Below are positions 61,178 through 64,000 of a stretch of DNA of 64,000 nt, in pieces. Source of the stretch: Sphingomonas baiyangensis (GTDB lineage: Bacteria; Pseudomonadota; Alphaproteobacteria; Sphingomonadales; Sphingomonadaceae); contig NZ_SWKR01000002.1 of the NCBI RefSeq assembly GCF_005144715.1, positions 1,520,545 to 1,584,544 of the forward strand. The letters are read 5' to 3'. The notes under the pieces are model-generated. The model was given only the letters and a program-made list of their open reading frames with translations. It had not been told where the DNA came from and ran no database searches. Position 1 is the stretch's first letter, and each line of letters begins with the position of its first letter. Position numbers and translations under genes: made by a program.

Positions 61178-63544
61178 TCAGGCGTAGCTGAAGAAGTCGA
61201 AACCAAGCGCTGCCTCGGCAGACGCTTCGTCCTCGATGAAGTCGTTGATCGACACCGCGTCGACCAGCGTGATTTCGGAAGCCGTCCCGTTGTTGTTGAA
61301 CGAGATCACCAGATCGGTCCCGCGCGACGTGAAGCTTGCGACCGTGTCGGCACTGCCACCCGAACGACCGGTGAGCACGATGCGATCGTCATCGCCGAAG
61401 CCGCTGATCTCGGTGCCCACATTCTGCACCGACGCATCGTCGACATAGGTGAAGCTGGCCGTCGAGGCATCGAACGAAGCCGCGCTCTCGACCGCAACCT
61501 CGTCACCGGCAGGCGGCGGCGGGGGCGGAGGAGCGACTGGCGGGTTGGGATCGTCGCCCTCGCCCAGGAAGAAGTCGAAGCCCACGGCCGCTTCTGCCGA
61601 TGCTTCGTCCTCGACGAACACGCTCGCATCGGCCACGGCGTCGGTCAGGCGGATGCTCGTCACCACGCCGTTGTTGTTGAGACTGATAAGGATGTCGTTG
61701 CCGAGCGACGTGAAGCTGTAGGTGCCCGTCGCCACGTCGCTGAGGATGACGTCACCCTCGCTGAAGCCGTTGATGACCGAGAAGTTGCCCTGTGCGGCAT
61801 TCTCGATGAAGCGGAAATCATCGCCGGCAGCGTCGTAGTTGACGATGGTCGTCGTCGGGATGCCCGCACCGTCGATATCGACATCGGTGCGCACCGGCCC
61901 CTCGGGCAGGTCGTTGACGTTGACCGTCAGCGCCAGGCTGTCAGTCAGGCCACCGGCGTCGGTAGCGACGAGCGTGACGTTGTAGGTCGAGCGCGCCTCG
62001 AAATCAGGCGAACCGATCAGCGAGACCGCACCCGTTGCCGCATCGACCGTGAAGAGCGCGGCATCCGCACCCGTCAGCGAATAGGTGATGGTGCTGCCCG
62101 CATCGGGATCGACCGCAGTGCCCGTGAACACCACGGTGCCCGCCGCGACGTTCTCGTCGACCGAGACCGTTGCCGTCTCGACGCCGAAGGCCGGCGCTTC
62201 GTTGACGTCGGTGACGGTGACGACGACGGGCTCGGCATCCGAAGCGCCCGAGGGATCGGTCGCGATCACGGTGATGTTGTAGGTGGTGCGCGCCTCGAAA
62301 TCGGCCGAGGCGAGCAGGCGGACCTGGCCGGTCGCCGGATCGATCGAGAACAGCGCCGCATCGGCACCGCCGAGCGAATAGGTAAGCGTGTCGCCGTTAC
62401 CGTCGGTCGCGACCGCGGTGTAGACGACGGTGTCGACGGCAGCATTCTCGGCCACAGTGGCAGTGCCGCCCGAAGTGATGACCGGCGCCACATTCTCCGC
62501 GACGTCGTTGACGTTGACCGTCAGCTCCTGCGACGCGGTGAGGCCGTCGGGATCGGTCGCGACGACGGTGACGGTGTAGGTCGAGCGCGCCTCGAAATCG
62601 GGCGAGGCGACGAAGCGGACTTCGCCGGTGGCCGCGTTGATCGTGAACAGTGCCGCGTCAGCCCCGGTCAGCGAGAAGGTCAGCGTGTCGCCGGCATCGG
62701 GATCACTGACATTGGCCGCGCCATTCACCGTGGCGTCGGCATCGAAGATCACCGTCGAAGCGGCGATATTCTCGTCGACAGAAACGGTGCGCGTTGCGGT
62801 GGCGAAGGTCGGCGCCTCGTTCACGTCGGTGACGGTGACGGTGATCGTCTGCGTCGTGCTGGCAACGGGCGATCCGTTGTCGGTCGCGGTCACGGTGAAG
62901 GTGTAGCTGGCGTCGGCCTCGAAATCGGCCGAGGCGCGCAGGCGTACTTCACCGGTCGCCGAATCGATGGTGAACAGCGCCGCATCGGCACCGCCGATCG
63001 AATAGGTGATCGTGTTGCTCTGCGCGTCGGTCGCGTTGGCGTCGTACACCACCGTCGTGATCGGCGCATTCTCGGCGACCGTGGCAGTCGTGCCCGAGGT
63101 GAAGGTCGGCGCGGTGTTGGCAGGCGGCGGGGGCGGAGGCGGCGGCGGCGGGGGAGGCGCCACCACTTCGTCATCGTCGCCACCGCTCAGCGCCAGCGCG
63201 AGAATGCCGCCGGCCAGCAGCACGCCGCCGACGATATAGGGCGTGACGTCCTGTTCGCCGTCGTCATAGGTCGTGGTGGCCGTCGTGTCCTGCGTGGTGG
63301 TGGTCGCCGTCGTGTCGACGGGCGTCGTCTGGACGGGGACGAACTCGACCACCGAAGCAGCCGCCGCGGGCACTTCGGCGCCGGCGACCATCTCTACCGG
63401 CGCATCGGCGGCGGTTGCGGCCATCGCCGGCGCCGCCGCGACTTCCGCTACCGCGACATCGACCGCCTCGACACCGTTCTCGACGGCCACGGCCTTTGTG
63501 GCGGGCACGAGATCGGCGCCCGGCTGCAACACACGCTTCGTCAT
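61178..63544 (-). CDS. Cadherin-repeat protein with internal membrane helix and duplicated C-terminal module
   Basis: 788 residues. ATG at 63544 is chosen because AAGGGG lies 6 bases upstream; the ATG at 63550 directly abuts it. The first 100 residues are Ala/Val/Thr-rich; residues 103-119 (YIVGGVLLAGGILALAL) form a membrane helix; 12 Pro follow (130-141). Four cadherin-like repeats of about 100 residues follow (recurrent GGADAALFTIDSATGEVRL). Two similar 85-95 residue modules end the protein, each closing with EDEASAEAA-V/L-GFDFF. The C-terminus DFFSYA resembles type I export tails. It lies 34 bases upstream of the RTX gene. Confidence 0.85.
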   Translation of the reverse strand: MTKRVLQPGADLVPATKAVAVENGVEAVDVAVAEVAAAPAMAATAADAPVEMVAGAEVPAAAASVVEFVPVQTTPVDTTATTTTQDTTATTTYDDGEQDVTPYIVGGVLLAGGILALALSGGDDDEVVAPPPPPPPPPPPPANTAPTFTSGTTATVAENAPITTVVYDANATDAQSNTITYSIGGADAALFTIDSATGEVRLRASADFEADASYTFTVTATDNGSPVASTTQTITVTVTDVNEAPTFATATRTVSVDENIAASTVIFDADATVNGAANVSDPDAGDTLTFSLTGADAALFTINAATGEVRFVASPDFEARSTYTVTVVATDPDGLTASQELTVNVNDVAENVAPVITSGGTATVAENAAVDTVVYTAVATDGNGDTLTYSLGGADAALFSIDPATGQVRLLASADFEARTTYNITVIATDPSGASDAEPVVVTVTDVNEAPAFGVETATVSVDENVAAGTVVFTGTAVDPDAGSTITYSLTGADAALFTVDAATGAVSLIGSPDFEARSTYNVTLVATDAGGLTDSLALTVNVNDLPEGPVRTDVDIDGAGIPTTTIVNYDAAGDDFRFIENAAQGNFSVINGFSEGDVILSDVATGTYSFTSLGNDILISLNNNGVVTSIRLTDAVADASVFVEDEASAEAAVGFDFFLGEGDDPNPPVAPPPPPPPAGDEVAVESAASFDASTASFTYVDDASVQNVGTEISGFGDDDRIVLTGRSGGSADTVASFTSRGTDLVISFNNNGTASEITLVDAVSINDFIEDEASAEAALGFDFFSYA

Positions 63545-63628
63545 TGACATCCCCTTGTGAACGCTAGGCTGGGGCGCGCACGACGCCCCTAAAGTTAGTT
63601 CTGGCGGAGGTTTGGACGAAAAGAAATG

Positions 63629-63647
63629 CGATTGCAAGCGGCAATCG
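63629..63647. promoter_or_regulatory. Perfect 7-bp dyad upstream of the cadherin-repeat gene
   Basis: CGATTGC-AAGCG-GCAATCG lies 85 bases upstream of the cadherin-gene start, in the only sizeable gap (257 bases) of the surface locus. It could bind a regulator of the cadherin-RTX unit. No known consensus is matched. Confidence 0.35.
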
Positions 63648-63801
63648 TGAAACGAAAGACGGTATAAACGGCAGTTTTCCGGGGCTCATCGGTTCCCCCT
63701 CGGGCCGGCAGCGTACCCTCCGGTCCGGGTGCTTGTTGCATATTCACAGACCGGATCGTGCGCGGAACGACCCGCTCGGGCAACGGTTGGAACCGCCCGG
63801 C

Positions 63802-64000
63802 TCAGCGTTCGCCGAGCGATTCCGATATGGTACGGGTGATCGGCTTGGTAAGATAGCGGAACACCGTGTTCTCGCCGGTCTTGATCTCGGTGGTCGCCGT
63901 CATGCCCGGCTGCAGGTCGATTCGCTCGCCCGGATTGGGCGATCGCATCGCTCGCGTGTCGACGCGCAGATGCACGCGGTAGAAAGTGAGGTCGCCGCCT
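63802..64000 (-). CDS. Type I secretion membrane-fusion protein, C-terminal fragment (HlyD family)
   Basis: The last 65 residues of a gene whose 5' part lies outside the window. GDLTFYRVHLRVDTRAMRS, IDLQPGMTATTEIKTGENTV and FRYLTKPI match the C-terminal end of HlyD/PrtE adaptors (PGMTA...I.TG.RTVL.YLLKP). Such adaptors link the inner-membrane ABC exporter to TolC. No start is present in the window, so this is a partial CDS ending at TGA 63804-63802. It supports export of the two proteins downstream. Confidence 0.85.
   Translation of the reverse strand, partial: GGDLTFYRVHLRVDTRAMRSPNPGERIDLQPGMTATTEIKTGENTVFRYLTKPITRTISESLGER

Noticed and set aside
57766..63547. Very long plus-strand open frames (1132 and 954 residues) opposite the RTX and cadherin genes
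   Set aside because: They are mirror images of repetitive genes, rich in His, Arg and Val, and lack any domain. The minus-strand frames have RTX, Calx-beta and cadherin signatures plus ribosome sites and a terminator.

Overview
The window is one contiguous, GC-rich stretch of a bacterial chromosome that reads as an alphaproteobacterium of the Sphingomonas type. Supporting signs are the lptD-surA-pdxA-rsmA order, an atpHAGDC operon with a very short epsilon subunit, and intergenic inverted repeats of the TTCGCCCTGAGCCTGTCGAAG type. No rRNA is present, so this is inferred from gene content. Genes are dense, often overlapping by 1 to 14 bases; there is no insertion sequence, prophage or CRISPR array.

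Layout. 1-4410: end of a flagellar cluster (flgM, flgN-like, a lytic transglycosylase, flhA, fliA) with an excellent sigma-54 promoter at 630-646. 4414-8091: a small membrane protein divergent from a DNA-binding protein fused to a membrane domain, then ada and an exported protein. 8292-13756: ATP synthase F1 operon with an unexpected lipoprotein gene between atpG and atpD and repeats in three gaps. 13899-19463: the lptD-surA-pdxA-rsmA block on the minus strand, divergent from pepA-holC-ndk. 22271-24316: purM-purN and a YjbR-like gene. 24379-29931: a DUF2066-like exported protein, hda, ppk and ppx, then astB.

31505-39347 is a catabolic island for L-idonate/ketogluconate: MFS transporter, gluconokinase, a beta-hydroxyacid dehydrogenase, a LacI regulator, a small NIPSNAP-like protein and L-idonate 5-dehydrogenase on one strand; gluconate 5-dehydrogenase, a 2-ketoacid reductase and an SDR on the other. 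A GntR/IdnR-like operator lies in the divergent promoter region. The expected flow is idonate to 5-ketogluconate to gluconate to 6-phosphogluconate.

39381-54220 is mostly housekeeping: acyl-CoA dehydrogenase with MerR regulator, hisI, purF, wecB, tRNA-Leu(UAA), TraB/GumN protein, tlyA, TspO, ubiK, proC, rimO and a second M17 peptidase. 54398-55015 encodes an odd WYL-domain protein with a Tat-like leader and no HTH; 55016-55683 has no convincing gene.

55684-64000 is a surface-protein locus on the minus strand: the end of a type I secretion HlyD-family adaptor, a cadherin-repeat protein with an internal membrane segment and a duplicated C-terminal module, and an 1819-residue RTX protein built from repeated super-modules and closed by a clear terminator. 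This is the most novel-looking part of the window.
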